DNA of 5,718 nucleotides from an uncultured Coriobacteriaceae bacterium. Lineage in GTDB: Bacteria; Actinomycetota; Coriobacteriia; Coriobacteriales; Atopobiaceae. Numbering within the stretch: position 1 is the stretch's first letter; each line of letters starts with the position of its first letter. The stretch lies in NCBI GenBank assembly GCA_902772085.1, contig CACXZL010000140.1, positions 607-6,324 on the forward strand. The letters are read 5' to 3'. Under the pieces are notes generated by a model that had not been told where the DNA came from, searched no databases, and was given only the letters and a program-made list of their open reading frames with translations. A program made the translations under genes and the position numbers. Positions 5,436-5,718 of this stretch are shown here, piece after piece.

Positions 5436-5579
5436 TTACTGATCTTTTGCCGTCTCGCCATTCTCGACCAAGAATCTGCCTATGGGCAGCCGTCGGTCGC
5501 CATCGTCGTCCCCGGCCAAGATGATGGTCGGAGAGGTGTTCGGGATATAGCGGTGCAGGGTGTTCGGCTTCGCTGTGAA
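5436..5579 (-). pseudogene. Possible 3' fragment of an unknown gene, cut by an IS end
   Basis: On the minus strand a frame with GC-rich, coding-like codons reads FTAKPNTLHRYIPNTSP, then TIILAGDDDGDRRLPIGRFL and VENGETAKDQ before TAA (5436-5438), 47 residues. Upstream on that strand the coding character stops at 5580, where the IS-like terminal sequence begins. That is what a gene interrupted by an insertion would look like. It is convergent with the Abi-family gene, with 17 bases between the stops. I do not recognise the protein, and at this length chance is possible. Confidence 0.3.
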
Positions 5580-5718
5580 TGTCAAGAACTTTTTTCTTGG
5601 TAGGGTAGGCACTTTTTCTCTATCCACGGTAAGGTCTTCTTAGTGCTCTTCGGTAGGCACTATTTTCTGGCCGTCGGTAGGCACTTTTTTCTCCCGCTCG
5701 GAGCCCAAGGCCCTCCTC
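5580..5718. mobile_element. Candidate IS21-type terminal region, rest outside window
   Basis: The stretch starts with TGTCAAGAACTTTTTTCTTG, and TG is the usual first dinucleotide of IS21-family ends. It is followed by several tandem copies of a GTAGGCACTTTTT-type motif. IS21-family elements are known for multiple direct repeats at their ends that bind the transposase. The transposase genes and the other end would lie to the right of the window. The assignment rests only on this terminal pattern. Confidence 0.4.
5603..5698 (+). repeat. Four tandem 24-bp repeats
   Basis: Copies begin at 5603, 5627, 5651 and 5675, with an exact 24-base period. The core is CGGTAGGCACTTTTTTCT. Copies 1, 3 and 4 are close to it, and copy 2 (CGGTAAGGTCTTCTTAGTGC) is diverged. 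The sequence at 5581-5602 (GTCAAGAACTTTTTTCTTGG) resembles a further degenerate copy, out of phase by one base. They are most likely transposase-binding repeats of an IS end; plasmid-type iterons are a less likely alternative. Confidence 0.75.

Noticed and set aside
5603..5698. CRISPR array
   Set aside because: The 24-bp units are directly tandem without unique spacers, so this is a plain direct-repeat array.

Overview
The window reads like a stretch of accessory DNA from a moderately GC-rich bacterium. The transposase and the GC-rich spacers are clearly richer in G+C than the two defence-like genes. The style of the IS110 transposase, the DUF3644 protein and the Abi-family protein resembles what I remember from human- and animal-associated Actinobacteria of the class Coriobacteriia. 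That assignment is inference from sequence style, not a database result.

Layout, left to right. (1) 1 to about 1400: the 3' part of an IS110-family insertion sequence. It holds a transposase open to the left window edge and a long 3' non-coding tail with at least four good hairpins, a candidate bridge/seek RNA region. (2) 1611-2600, minus strand: a DUF3644-type protein with a HEPN-like R-x4-H motif. (3) 2584-2955, plus strand: a small hypothetical gene that meets the DUF3644 gene head to head with overlapping 5' ends, which points to a recombination junction near 2560-2600. (4) 2956-3705: no convincing gene, but a roughly 243-bp imperfect palindrome (3182-3424) with 9-bp perfect terminal inverted repeats. 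(5) 3706-3907: a small gene with a good ribosome binding site, apparently broken by a one-base frameshift and too short to stand out in ORF searches. (6) 4009-4067: a perfect 27-bp inverted repeat with a 5-nt loop in AT-rich surroundings. (7) 4138-4233: a strong sigma70-type promoter followed by a predicted RNA of about 60 nt with two hairpins and a U-tract. (8) 4246-5418: an Abi-family (Abi_2/AbiD/AbiF-like) HEPN protein whose ribosome binding site begins right after that U-tract. (9) 5436-5579, minus: a possible 3' gene fragment. (10) 5580 to the right edge: four tandem 24-bp repeats that look like the end of an IS21-type element.

The most interesting unit is promoter, small structured RNA, terminator and Abi-family HEPN protein at 4138-5418. 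It could be a compact RNA-plus-HEPN-RNase defence or toxin-antitoxin module, with the RNA acting as antitoxin, guide, sensor or attenuator. With the DUF3644 protein there are two separate HEPN-type candidate RNases within 4 kb, set among mobile-element ends and broken genes, as expected of a defence islet in a recombination hot spot. No function here has been tested; the calls rest on motifs and layout.
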